From the NCBI GenBank assembly GCA_020137815.1, contig CM035359.1, positions 1,224,386 to 1,288,385 on the forward strand: a DNA stretch of 64,000 bases. Direction: 5' to 3'. This document shows positions 23,511 through 41,760 of this stretch, in pieces. The notes beneath the pieces are model-generated. The model had not been told where the DNA came from, did not search any database, and worked only from the letters and a program-made list of their open reading frames with translations. The stretch comes from Hormiphora californensis. Lineage: Eukaryota; Ctenophora; Tentaculata; Cydippida; Pleurobrachiidae. The first letter of the stretch is position 1; each line of letters begins with the position of its first letter. The position numbers were made by a program, and so were the translations under genes.

Positions 23511-23860
23511 TTCGTGCGAAGTGGAGATGTCTAAAAGATACCGTTTATGTTTTGTTAATAAAACTATTTCAATAACTTTTATTTCAATAAGTTTCAGATT
23601 TGTTAGTAGTAGCCATTTCCTAACCCGTGTTGCAAACAAATAGCTCATTTATATTGAGTCATTAGCTTGCCCGGGTGAGGGGATCACCCTTCGGTCACAC
23701 GATCATGAGGGGCGCGACGTGCCCAAGTCATTAGCAACCCGCAAAAAAGTTCAAATTTACAAAAGCCATACTGGAAGGGACAGGCCGCTTGTAACCTTTC
23801 TGGCCTCTTTGAGACTGTTACTATAATTGTTACTATAATTTACTCAACTTTTTAGTATAG

Positions 23861-31021
<7,161 letters not shown>

Positions 31022-31289
31022 CACTGTATTTACCTGAAACAAGCCCCGATTTCACCCGATTCCATTTCACCAACTTAAATGGTTCGATGGTTAAACTGAT
31101 GGTTATTAGAAGAGAAAGTTTAATTTGGGAAACCAAGGACGATGATTTTATGTCAAGTTAGAAGTGGTTGAAGCTACGAAATTGATCTAAATCTTGATCA
31201 AGACTTACCATGGGGGGTTGAAAAAGAGAGTAAACAAAGAGAGAGAGAGAGAGGATCGAGAGGAACTGGTCGTCCCCGGAGACCACACG

Positions 31290-31389
31290 NNNNNNNNNNN
31301 NNNNNNNNNNNNNNNNNNNNNNNNNNNNNNNNNNNNNNNNNNNNNNNNNNNNNNNNNNNNNNNNNNNNNNNNNNNNNNNNNNNNNNNNN
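31290..31389. other. Assembly gap (100 N)
   Basis: Exactly 100 unresolved bases, the usual length for a scaffold gap of unknown size. The sequence just to the right (31390-32400) is rich in odd homopolymers and looks like low-quality consensus. Confidence 0.95.
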
Positions 31390-33345
31390 GCGGGGAGAAA
31401 ACTTTTTGTGCACTTACATGTTACAAAGGGGAAAGTTTTTACAAAGTGTTCAAAGTGTTAAAAATTTTAATGTGTTACTTAGGTTAAAAAAGGTTAAAAA
31501 TTTTTACAAATTGTTAAAATTGTTACAAATTTTTACAAAGTTTTTAAAAAAAAATTTTTTTCTAGCAAAAAAAAAGAAAAAAATTTTTTACGTTTTTGTT
31601 TTTGGGGTGAATTAAGACACTTTTTCTGGTTTTTTACAAAATATAGCTAAAAATGGGTTGTTTTTGTCCCCGCCCGGGTTTTAAGCCAAATTTTAAAATA
31701 TTTAACACTTTGTAACATGGAAAGAAAATTTTGTGTGCGTTACTTTTTACAAAGTTTTTAGTGTCCCCCCCCCCCCCTAGAATGTCGTTTGTGCGATTTT
31801 TCCGCAAGCGCAGTGTGATTCTGACTGGGGAGTTGCGTGCTGGAAATCCATTGTGTGATTGGGCCCCCGCACCCATCCCAACAGAAATAGAAGGACAGAT
31901 CACTGTAAGAGATCAATCCAATGCCCAACGGGGGGAGTGATCGAGCAGAGATAGGTGGGACAGACCCTGGGTTTGCGATGGGTTTTACGAGGTTTTTAAA
32001 AAAGGGGCCAAAAATTTATGATAGCGGGGGAGGCCCGCCTCCGAAAGGGGGATATTTGTGCAAAAAAAAATTAGGGGAAATGCGGGACAATTCCTGGAGC
32101 TTTTTGAAATTTTATGAAATTTTTTTCAAAAGTTATTTTTCTTCATGCTTTCTCCCCGTTCTTTGAATTAAGGACTTAATTTACCGGGTTAGGAATTTGT
32201 TTGGTTGAATTTATCTTTCCAAGGCACCATAAAATCAAATTGAAGCCCGATCCATGGCATTTGGAAAATGCACATTCATGTTTTTGGTTTCCGCGATTTT
32301 AAATGGCGTTACGGCTACTTTTTGTTCAATCGTTTAAAAATGGGGGGGGGAAGGATAAGCAAAAAATTTTTAAAGAAAATGGGTCAAAACTCAAAGTTTT
32401 TTTTCAAGGTTGGTGTTAAATTCCCCCTCATTGGAACCAACATCCCTAAAGTGATGAAAAGTGATGGTTTTTGTTTGGACCATACCCTGCAATGATAGAG
32501 AGGTGTTAAAATTACGTTTCTGGGCTAGTTAGTGGGTGTCCATGTGATCATGATGATATCCTGACCCTTTTCTGAGCCATAATTAAGGGATTTTCTCAAA
32601 TTCAAGCATGTGATTTGAGGTTTTTGCGATTGGTATCGTGCAGCAATGTTGAGAGATCTCCATAGCACCTCAAAAATAATGATTAGTTCAATGAAAGGAG
32701 TTGATTTATGATTTTAAAATGATCGTTTAGTTCATTTTGACGTCTGTTTTAATCTTTTCTATAATAAATCAACTCCTTTCATTGAACTAATCATTATTTT
32801 TGAGGTGCTATGAGATCTCTCAACATTGCTGCACGATACCAATCGCAAAAACTCAAATCACATGCTTGAATTTGAGAAAATCCCTTAATTATGGCTCAGA
32901 AAAGGTTGCCAGATATCATCATGATCACATGGACACCCACTAACTAGCCCAGAAACGTAATTTTACACCTCTCTATCATTGCAGGGTATGGTCCAAACAA
33001 AAACCATCACTTTTCATCACTTTAGGGATGTTGGTTCCTGAATGAGTGGAATGAACTACCAACACTTGAAAATGAAATGAGTTTTTACCCTGATTTTTCT
33101 TGTGAGGAAAGATCTTTGCTTATCCGATGTTCTCCCAAATTTTTAAAACGATTGAACAAAAAGGTAGCCGTGATACAGCCGATTGAAAGTCGCAGGAAGA
33201 GCCAAAATCATGAATGTGCATTTTCTCAACTGCCATGTGATCTGGTGCTTCAATTTGATTTTTATGGTGCTCATTGGAAAGATAAATTCAACCCAAACAA
33301 AATTCCTAACTCTCGGTAAATTAGAGTCCTTAATTCATTAATGAA
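31390..33345. repeat. 1.2-kb palindrome beside the gap, left arm degraded
   Basis: 32162-32730 is inverted at about 32760-33345. Paired blocks include GTTGGTTGAATTTATCTTTCC, ACATCCCTAAAGTGATGAAA, CTGCAATGATAGAGAGGTG, CATGTGATCATGATGATATC and TCAATGAAAGGAGTTGATTT. The inner 300 bases match almost perfectly; the outer left arm has many homopolymer differences. The right arm has an 80-codon + strand frame (33077-33319) of unknown nature. 31390-32161 holds nothing I can assign. Confidence 0.75.
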
Positions 33346-33948
33346 CGTGTAGAAAGTTCATGAATGAAAAATGAACTTTTGAATAAAAATTTCATAAATT
33401 GCAAAAAGTCGTCCAGGAATTGTTCCAGCATGTTCCCGTAATTTGTTTTTGCACAACTATCACTGTTTCGGAGGTACGGCTCGTCCCCCGCTATCATAAT
33501 TTATGGGCCACCTGTATTATAGTAGGTAGATTAAATTTAAAAGGTCTAGCTTTCAGCTGTTTATATATTCGACACTTCCAGTTGATCACATGTCTAGACA
33601 TTATCTAGTTTTGTAGTTCAATATTTCCTATTTAGGTTATTTTATAAATCATTGGAGCCTGTCTGTTTAATAACATTTCAAGCTGACACTTTCACCCTTA
33701 AACGAATGGAGGGAGGGAGACGCACAGTGCTTTGACGTTCGATGAGAATAAGAGAATTTCTAAAATTTTAGCCAAATACTAAATTTTGATATTTGGTTTA
33801 GCACGAAGAGCCGGACCAAATGGACTATTCAAAATTGCCTTAGCCCACACCGTCCTGGTAAAAAATGAGGTTAACTTTTTGCCCGAAACTGGAGTTAACC
33901 TCAATAAATTATAGACTGCAATTCAGAAGACCATAAAACCGGCTCTAA
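33346..33948. other. Intergenic, no feature recognised
   Basis: No coding signal, known repeat end or RNA motif seen. Confidence 0.4.
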
Positions 33949-34397
33949 GGGGGGAGGCACACTGAAGTTGAGCGCGCTCGTTCAAATCTCAACCTCGCGA
34001 CACACACTGAAGTTCGAAGTTCGAAGTTTCGCGAAAACCAATTTTCGGCTGAGAAATCATTTGTAAGATGCTAACTTACTTACCGGTACATTTCTCGAGA
34101 TGTCCTTTATCCATACCGAGTCAATTTCACCGTTTTTGAAATTTTTGGCTAATCCGGTCACAGTTGTCCCAATTCACCAAAAATTTTAAAAACGGTGAAA
34201 TTGACTCGGTATGGACAAAGGACACCTCGAGAGATGTACCAGTAAATAAGTTAGCACCTTACAAATGATTTCTCAGCCGAAAATGGGGTTTCGCGAAACT
34301 TCGAACTTTTCCGCGAAACTTCAAACCGCGAAACTTCAGTGTGTTTCACGCGGTTGAGAGTTGAACGCGCGCGACCAACCTCAGTGTGTCTCCCCCC
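33949..34397. mobile_element. PIF/Harbinger-like MITE, near-perfect fold-back
   Basis: GGGGGGAGGCACACTGAAG on the left matches CTCAGTGTGTCTCCCCCC on the right, both flanked by TAA, a three-base TWA duplication typical of PIF/Harbinger. The two arms pair along most of their length (for example CTGAGAAATCATTTGTAAG and its inverse). Confidence 0.7.
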
Positions 34398-34671
34398 TAA
34401 TAGTTAAATCTCACCAGGGGGATAGTTTGTATGCAATTTGACAGCCCTAAACCAAGCGTGTGGGCACCATCTATAGGAAGGGAATCTCTCCCCCCGGGGG
34501 AATCTAGATTAGAACTGTCAAACATTATACATTTCAAACATTCATTCAACACCTCTTATCCACTGCAAGCGGTCCTCTATCGAATTTAACCTATCGAGAT
34601 AACGTTTAATTATTCCTTTTAGGGGGGACCTGTCACAAGTGTCATACGTGAAGATCGCGAATCAGGAGAAG

Positions 34672-34770
<99 letters not shown>

Positions 34771-34795
34771 GGAGAGAGAGAGAGAGAGAGATTAA
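34672..34795 (+). repeat. (GA)n microsatellite
   Basis: About 120 bases of GA with two small interruptions. Confidence 0.95.
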
Positions 34796-34947
34796 ATGAG
34801 ACATGAAATGATATCAGAGTGGGCATGATAGAAGAAATAAACTATAGTAACTAGTAAACTAACTATAGAAACTCTCAGACTAAAACGGGGAAACCAATAA
34901 ACGTTAAACCATCAGTTGGTTGAGATGTCTGATTGTCTGACTTCTCC

Positions 34948-35035
34948 CTTGCACGTTGGTGGCGCCGTCACCTCTCTAGTTTTACCGTGCTACGCACGGA
35001 AGTTGAAAGGGTGACTGCGTCACCAACCTTGCACG
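34948..35035. repeat. Short imperfect inverted repeat
   Basis: TTGCACGTTGGTGGCG and the later GTCACCAACCTTGCACG form an imperfect inverted pair around ACCGTGCTACGCACGG, itself a hairpin. Likely a small MITE. Confidence 0.45.
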
Positions 35036-35254
35036 TAAAAGTTTTACGCTGACGCAAAAGACGATTTTGACAATTTGACGTAAACAACGAAGAGCACGAA
35101 CGCATCTCTCTTGTGTAAAACGTACGGTGCAGTCCCCTGGGCACGACCTTCAGAATCCAAATTTGACCTTGTCAATAAACCCAAAAGAAGCATAATCTGC
35201 ACTGCAAGTCAGTGACTGACTGGTGTGGCTCACACGAAATTATTTGATCGACAC

Positions 35255-36032
35255 ACAATGACCCCTCATCTGGAGATTCAAGTTCTGGTTACCATGGCAA
35301 CTATCCTAGTTACCTTAGTAACTAACATAACAAGGCCATCATTGGCATGGGACACCTTCTAATTACCTCTTCCTCATCTGGCGATTCAAGTTCTGGTTTG
35401 GTTACCATGGCAACTATCCTAGATACCTTAGTAACTAACATAACAAGGCCATCATTGGCATGGGACACCTTCTAATTACCTCTTCCTCATCTGGAGATTC
35501 AAGTTCTGGTTACCATAGCAACTATCCTAGATACCTTAGTAACTAACATAACAAGGCCATCATTGGCATGTGACACCTTCTAATTACCTCTTCCTCATCT
35601 GGAGATTCAAGTTCTGGTTACCATAGCAACTATATCCTAGATACCTTAGTAACTAACATAACAAGGCCATCATTGGCATGGGACACCTTCTAATTACCTC
35701 TTCCTCATCTGGAGATTCAAGTTCTGGTTTGGTTACCATAGCAACTATATCCTAGTTACCTTAGTAACTAACATAACAAGGCCATCATTGGAATGGGACA
35801 CCTTCTAATTACCTCTTCCTCATCTGGTGATTCAAGTTCTGGTTACCATAGCAACTATATCCTAGATACCTTAGTAACTAACATAACAAGGCCATCACTG
35901 GCATGGGACACCTTCTAATTACCTCTTCCTCATCTGGTGATTCAAGTTCTGGTTACCATAGCAACTATATCCTAGATACCTTAGTAACTAACATAACAAG
36001 GCCATCACTGGCATGGGACACCTTCTAATTAC
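35255..36032 (-). repeat. Intronic tandem array copying a 5' splice site
   Basis: Seven copies of a roughly 110-120 bp unit precede, in + coordinates, the lysine-rich exon. Read on the minus strand, each unit holds CCAGAACTTGAATC, a CAGATGAGGAAGAG end and GTAATT. That is the last 30 or so bases of the exon at 36033-36320 together with its donor, followed by the same first 75 intron bases. Copies differ by small changes (TCT, TCG or TCA codons; GGTTT insertions in two units). The copy furthest from the exon diverges right after GATGAGG. Confidence 0.88.
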
Positions 36033-36320
36033 CTCTTCTTCATCTGGCGATTCAAGTTCTGGTTTCTTTTCTGCCTTCTTCTTTCTCTGCCTCTTCTTCT
36101 CTACTGTAGCAGAAGGAGTTTCCTCTGGGGAGGGCTCTTTGGGATCAGCATGGACTAAGGTACTGGCAGCATCTCGCTGTGCCTTGGACTTCCTTGTCTT
36201 TTTGGGATCCTTTTTATCTTCTTTATCTTTCTTCTCCTTCTTCTCTTTCTTTTCTTTTTTATCAGTTTTCTCAGTTTTATCTTTTTTGTCTTTCTTGTCT
36301 TTCTTCGCCTTTAACCTTGT
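36033..36320 (-). CDS. Lysine-rich coding exon of an unidentified gene
   Basis: The minus strand is open for 96 codons. It opens with repeated KKDK and KKEK units (AKKDKKDKKDKTEKTDKKEK and so on), then KDPKKTRKSKAQRDAAS, PKEPSPEETPSATVEKK, and ends ELESPDEEE before a GTAATT donor. Composition is strongly basic with an acidic end, suggesting a nuclear or nucleic-acid-associated low-complexity region, but no domain is visible. The acceptor is probably GATAG before 36320, with only a weak pyrimidine tract. Other exons of this gene were not found; the next exon should lie below 35255. The + strand frame over the same bases (phenylalanine-rich) is its antisense shadow. Confidence 0.6.
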
Positions 36321-37137
36321 CTATCAGTCTCTCAACTTTTGGACCATAACGTGTTACGTCTGAGCCTTCTAGGAACGAATTCTAGAATTATAATTAAAGA
36401 GAAAATATTTAAAGGGAAACAATTCGATTGTCTTGTCTCCCCAATCATTTTTCTGAGCACCAAAAATGAGACAAAAAAATTAGTCCACGATGGTAACTGT
36501 CAGGTAACTGTCACTGGTAAAGCACGTGACGAGCTCCCTGAATCAGACGTTTTGTGGGATTTAAATAAATGTCTGACCTCCATCGCGGGGCCCCAGTTTT
36601 ATTTGACGCACAATCCGTTTTATTTCTTCACGAACATAGCAAAACGGGATTGACTCACGATGCTGCCAAACTGTTTTGGCGTGCTGAATGACACGTGACA
36701 CTGAAGCTTCATTATTTAATCAGACGTTGTACTATGAAGGGTTGACTTTGAAAGAGCTTGTTAGTGGGAATACGGTGTCTGAATAATACGATATCTGACC
36801 AAAACTGCTTCTTGGCGTGCTGATTGAGAATGAGCACTCAACATGAATTTCATTAAATTTTAATAGCGTGGGTACTAATGAAAAGTTGCACAAGAATTTT
36901 GAAATGAAGTTACCAAATTATGATACTGCAGCGACCCTCCCCATAAAATCTAATAAAATTTAATCGAATTAATTAAAGGGTATATAAACATCATTATAAG
37001 CCAATAAAGTACAAGCAACATTTACAGAAGAGCTCAACAAAGTACAGCAATATGAATTTCTCTCACACCCATATGTAAGATAGCTTGTGGGCTTGATCTG
37101 AGCCCTCAAACTGTCTGTCCCACATAGTCCCTTTCTC
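36321..37137. other. Intergenic, no gene recognised
   Basis: A + strand frame of 104 codons (36339-36653) lacks recognisable content. The rest is AT-rich. Confidence 0.4.
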
Positions 37138-37138
37138 T

Positions 37139-37231
<93 letters not shown>

Positions 37232-37235
37232 ATCC
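37138..37235 (+). repeat. (CT)n microsatellite upstream of the 37489 gene
   Basis: About 95 bases of CT dinucleotides, ending about 250 bases before the next start codon. Pyrimidine tracts near promoters can be regulatory, but nothing here shows it. Confidence 0.95.
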
Positions 37236-37488
37236 CTCTATGCGGAGACTATTTGCACACGACGTGTGTATGTTAGCCAACAATCACCTGTTCTCTCGAT
37301 CTGTCGTTGACTCATTGTACCCCCACTCTCTAATTCCGGACATTCTACAGCCACCCAACTCCGTGGCACGTGGAGTGTGGATAATATCCACTGGATATTC
37401 CTGTTCGGCTATCTAACTGGAATCTACAAAGTTGTATAGAAGGATCTAAACCAATTGGAAAAGTGTACGTGTTGAGAACTATTGAATC

Positions 37489-39279
37489 ATGAGGTATCCT
37501 GGTAACGACGAGGACCTCCAGGACAACAGTTCCGATCAAACTGTCGACAACCTTTGGGACATCCCCTTGGATTCCTCCAACGGATTCCACCAGCGACCCT
37601 ACTTCATGTATGATTCAACCGTATCCGATGTCACTCCCCCGGAATCCCCCACCGGACTATCTAGTGAGAGCGGAGCTATTGGCCATGGCACGAGAAGAAG
37701 CGGCCGACCGGTAACACCAGAACCTGGTCCATCAAATGCAAACAACGAATTCTACGTCCCCATGATTTCCATTAATGTACCCTCACGGAGGACTCAACGG
37801 AGGTTCAACAGTAGGAGGACCCACCCTAATTGGTATGGAGCCTCAGCCCTCACATCCCCCCGGGAGGACAGTGACTCAGAGCATCAACCAAGATCATCAT
37901 CCTGGGATCCTCCGGTGAGAGTTCCGGCACGACGAGGATACCCACACCGGCCATCATCACCAGGAACACGGATACCACGACCTATAATGTCCACTGGATT
38001 ACCAAGCCTTCGTCAGCAGAATCACGAGCAAGATCATGGTCTTGAAGAACCATTATCAAGCTTCATTCCTTCATTTCTCCTGAATGATCCGTTCCAAAGT
38101 AACCCTGAAGTGGCACGTTTTATCCAGCCGTCACCCTCCCCCGTGGGTCCGATTGGACCACCCACCACTATGATCAACACTGCCTTCACCCCTTATCAAC
38201 CAGTACCACCACCACCAAGAACTTCGCTGCCAATCGTCGTGGATCAAGAAAGCAATCAACCACCCACCACTTACCCACCACCCCTCAATCAACACCCCAC
38301 CCCTCGGTATAATTACATCGCAGTAGGTGGTGAGGATGGAAGGACGGTAATTGGAACTACAACAGGAACTGTCACATCATCGCTCCTTGTATCAGCTTCT
38401 ACACAGACCGATCCTCCCGCTCCGGAGCTGTCTTCTATAATCTCAGAATCCCAGGATCTGTCATTTGATGACACTGCTTTGCTAGGTGAAATTCTGTTCA
38501 ACAGACAATCTCGAGGAGTTATAGATCCAGGCGATCTATCCTCACAACTCAGCGAGAGAGCGGGATCTGCTGATAGTGTGGCATCTAGCGTCTCCCTCTC
38601 TGGGTTGTCCTGTCGATCACGTGACAATTTGTACCTCCCCGTGGACTATGCAGACAGCACTGACGATAGCAGCGAGGGAGAAACAACGTCCACCACAAAG
38701 GAAGAAGATAGATCAACACCGACGCTGGAAGAGCAGGAAAATAACTTTGCGGTGGATGAAGGGACTCCGGGGCCATCATCAGTTGAACCTGGATTTAGAA
38801 TCAGTGACGCCGCATCCCACCGAACTAGCAGCGGAAATCGTCGTGAACAATGATGTAGTTATAAAGAATGGACGGTGTAGATTATCATTTGAGATGTTAC
38901 ACAATGATGATTTGAACGAACTTCTCTCTCAGTCAGTCACACTCAAACTCGAAGAGGGAGGTGTAATAAGACTAAATGTGACACCAGTACCCGCCGCCCC
39001 TGCTGCTGCTTCACAGATGTCCACAACCCGGGACTCAGACTCACCGAGACCCATCTACTAGGAAACTAACCCGCTATCTCGGGGGAGTAGTACAATCAGG
39101 CCACCGACGCTCCGTTAAATTCTGCGAGGAATTAGAGCGTGTTGAGGTCCTAGAGGAGGAGGAGGAGGAGTTGAGTGATACGGTAATAACGGACACACAG
39201 GAGGAGGAGTGTGTAGTGTATAATAGTAGTGAGAGTGATGGTGATGTTAGTGATCTTGCGGAGATAGAAAATGATTGAT
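37489..39279 (+). CDS. Long intrinsically disordered protein, unidentified, about 595 aa if one gene
   Basis: The first frame (454 codons from the ATG at 37489) is rich in Ser, Pro, Thr and Arg. It has acidic patches and proline tracts (PVPPPPRTSLP, PPPLNQHPTPRY) and no membrane segment or known domain. It stops at 38853, but a second frame continues with ELAAEIVVNNDVVIKNGRC and LNELLSQSVTLKLEEGG, more ordered in character. A third frame gives TRKLTRYLGGVVQSGHRRSV, then a run of six Glu and an acidic tail ending SDLAEIEND at 39279. Losing one C from CCC at 38816-38818 and one from CCC at 39050-39052 joins all three. I infer one gene with two consensus errors. Introns could be an alternative, but no good donor-acceptor pair is seen. 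Confidence 0.55.
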
Positions 39280-39658
39280 TTTGTGGATCTAATGTGATTT
39301 TAATATAAGTTTTATTCTTTTGATTGATTCCTACAAAACTGGTAACTTTTTCTGTATTCTATTATAAATACAATTTCAGAAGTAATTTTAATATACCCTT
39401 TCGGAGGGGTTTGTAAAGCTTTGAGCATGACTGATCTTTAAAGGTTCCTGGTTCAGTTCCCGTCTAAACCCATTATATTTCCCGATTATCTCGGGATATA
39501 AAATTATTACGTCTATTATAGAAGGTCTATACGAATCGCACTGACGCACTGCCTTCCACGGAAATAAATATCATGTAACATTTTGAGAACCTCTCTCGAA
39601 ACAAGCATTGTCAAACGTTATCATTTCTCACAGCACCGTCAGCGCAGTAATACTACAG

Positions 39659-39713
<55 letters not shown>

Positions 39714-40512
39714 TGAGAGAAAGAGATCGATAGATAGACAGTGCGAGAAAGGAGGGGGAAGCAAGCTCTTGTTTAATTGAAATAGCAATATTCATTTGAG
39801 CAGTACCCCTTCTCTCCCTCTCTCTTTCTCCCTCTCTCTCTCCTCTCTCTTTCTCCCTCTCTCTCTCTCTCCCCTCTCTCTCTCTGTGTCTCTCTTACCC
39901 TTTTACCACGTGCCTCGACAAAGAGCTCATTTAGCGATCAACGTTTTGTGTCGCACCCCCCTTTTCATTCTCCCCCCTGACTGGCTAGTTCGTCCCTTTA
40001 ACGTCAGATTGTTGGACAAATTGAACCTGGGACAGCTGTCAGTTCTCTGATCGTCTAGAGTATGAATCGGGGTTTGACTATATTATATATGTATAATAAG
40101 TAGATAAAATAGTAAAACTCGCTTTATTTCGCTCATTTTTCATTATAACCCCATTTATTTTCTGTCAAGATCAGGGCAGATCACTCACTCAGGAGTTTTC
40201 ATTGTCTAAAGCACAACTATTCGAGCGATTCGATATTATACCTGTCAGAGCATATTGGCCTGACAGAACTTCACCAAGATTTAGTTTAGTGGTGGAGGAA
40301 ATGATCGGATTGAGAGATAAATATAGGGTGCGACAGGGAGTGAAGAGGGAGAGAGAGAAGGAGAGAAATAAGGAGAGAGAGAGAGAAAAGGGATAAGGGT
40401 GGTGGCGGTGTTTAAATGTTTTATGTATGTCCCTTATAAGGCTAATTCGTTAAACCAACGTTTTAGTCGCGTGGTGATCAATCTCACGGAGAGAGACAGA
40501 GGGAGAGAGAGG

Positions 40513-40577
<65 letters not shown>

Positions 40578-41200
40578 GCAAGTTACTCTATTTCCCTTCT
40601 GTCACCTTCATTTCGCGATGCTTGTCTCTGTGTGCATGCAGCGTTGCGTTTCATGGTAAATCGATATTTACAGTAAACCTTTCGGGGGCATTTTCTTTTC
40701 AGTTCACGCCTTGTAGCCCAGCTTGGATATAACAGCTAATATTATTATAAATGACAGCTAGGGCCAATAAGAAGGGAGGCCGGAGGGTCTCAAATCTTCG
40801 ATTCAAGGAGAAAAGGTTTTCAAAAACCATCATTATAAATAACCTAGGGATCTAGAAACTTAAGAAATCCAAATGTAAACCTTACGTGGTATGCTTCTTG
40901 TTGATGGAATAAATGTTGCCCAGTCAGGTACGTCAACTCACCGAGGGACGGCGGTAAATTACATTAATTAAAGAGAGAACAATCATTATCCTGATTTAGG
41001 TATGTGTGTTATAGAGAGCTCCTTTATAGACAACAAAGTAGGCCATCATATATAGCTGTTTATAGAGTGTGTGATTGATTGCTTATTTTCTAACAGATCA
41101 GACCTTGATCTGCTTCTCGCTTAATTAACTTCAGAGCTGTGCGGGGGTCCCAATATTATAAAGGTCAAGCTAAAATTCATCATTATACTCCACATTTACC
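39280..41200. other. Intergenic with (GA)n and (CT)n tracts
   Basis: GA tracts lie at 39660-39725, 40350-40390 and 40490-40577; a CT-rich tract lies at 39825-39895. No coding region or RNA gene recognised. The AT-rich remainder includes AAATAAATATC-type blocks without structure. Confidence 0.6.
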
Positions 41201-41210
41201 ACTGGGGGAC

Positions 41211-41426
41211 CAACTTACAAAAAGAACTCGGGTATGTTTGCCAAAAGTACTCCCAATGGCAATCGTATCTTAACCCGCGTGCCTCCACACGTTGTTAGTT
41301 AACCTGCGTCTCGCGACAGCTTGCAAAGTGCTAACAACCCAATGAAATAACGTGTCGAGGAGCCACGCGGGTTAAGATACCCCAACTGCCAACGTGACAA
41401 AAGTACCCATACTTTTTGTAAGTTGC
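41211..41426. mobile_element. Fold-back MITE
   Basis: CAACTTACAAAAAG on the left pairs with CTTTTTGTAAGTTG on the right. Inner blocks also pair, for example TATCTTAACCCGCGTG with CACGCGGGTTAAGATA. Confidence 0.7.
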
Positions 41427-41611
41427 TCAGTTAAGTTCAAGCTATGATTTATTGAAAGCTTAGATTGCCTTCAGTTTCTCTTTGATCAATCATTGCTACT
41501 ACAATTATATTTTTCTTGCTATTATAATGCTTATTTTCTGCATATATCAAACTCATATACATAATACAATTTATTCAAAATAAACTTCCATATTCCAATT
41601 TAGTTCTATTC

Positions 41612-41640
41612 CCGATGAAGCCGTAACGGCGAAACGTTGA
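41612..41640 (+). ncRNA. Hammerhead-like core motif (doubtful)
   Basis: CCGATGA, then a perfect AGCCG/CGGC stem with a TAA loop, then GAAAC. This resembles the CUGAUGA - stem II - GAAA core of hammerhead ribozymes found in retroelements. The second base is C instead of the conserved U, and I could not confirm stems I and III. It may just be a conserved retroelement 3' block. Confidence 0.2.
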
Positions 41641-41760
41641 AATCTTCGTCGTCTTTTCTCCCGTGAACCCTATCCTGGTCGGCGGTGTGCCTACCTCAGT
41701 AGTACTATTCCTACTATTCTGGCACTGATTCCCTACAATTTATTCAATCTCTATTTAGCC

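Noticed and set aside
36013-36363. Phenylalanine/serine-rich + strand frame
   Set aside because: It is the complement of the lysine-rich exon (AAG/AAA codons read as CTT/TTT), and the minus-strand reading has a proper splice donor.
39425-39475. Possible tRNA or SINE B-box (GGTTCAGTTCC)
   Set aside because: No A-box or cloverleaf upstream.
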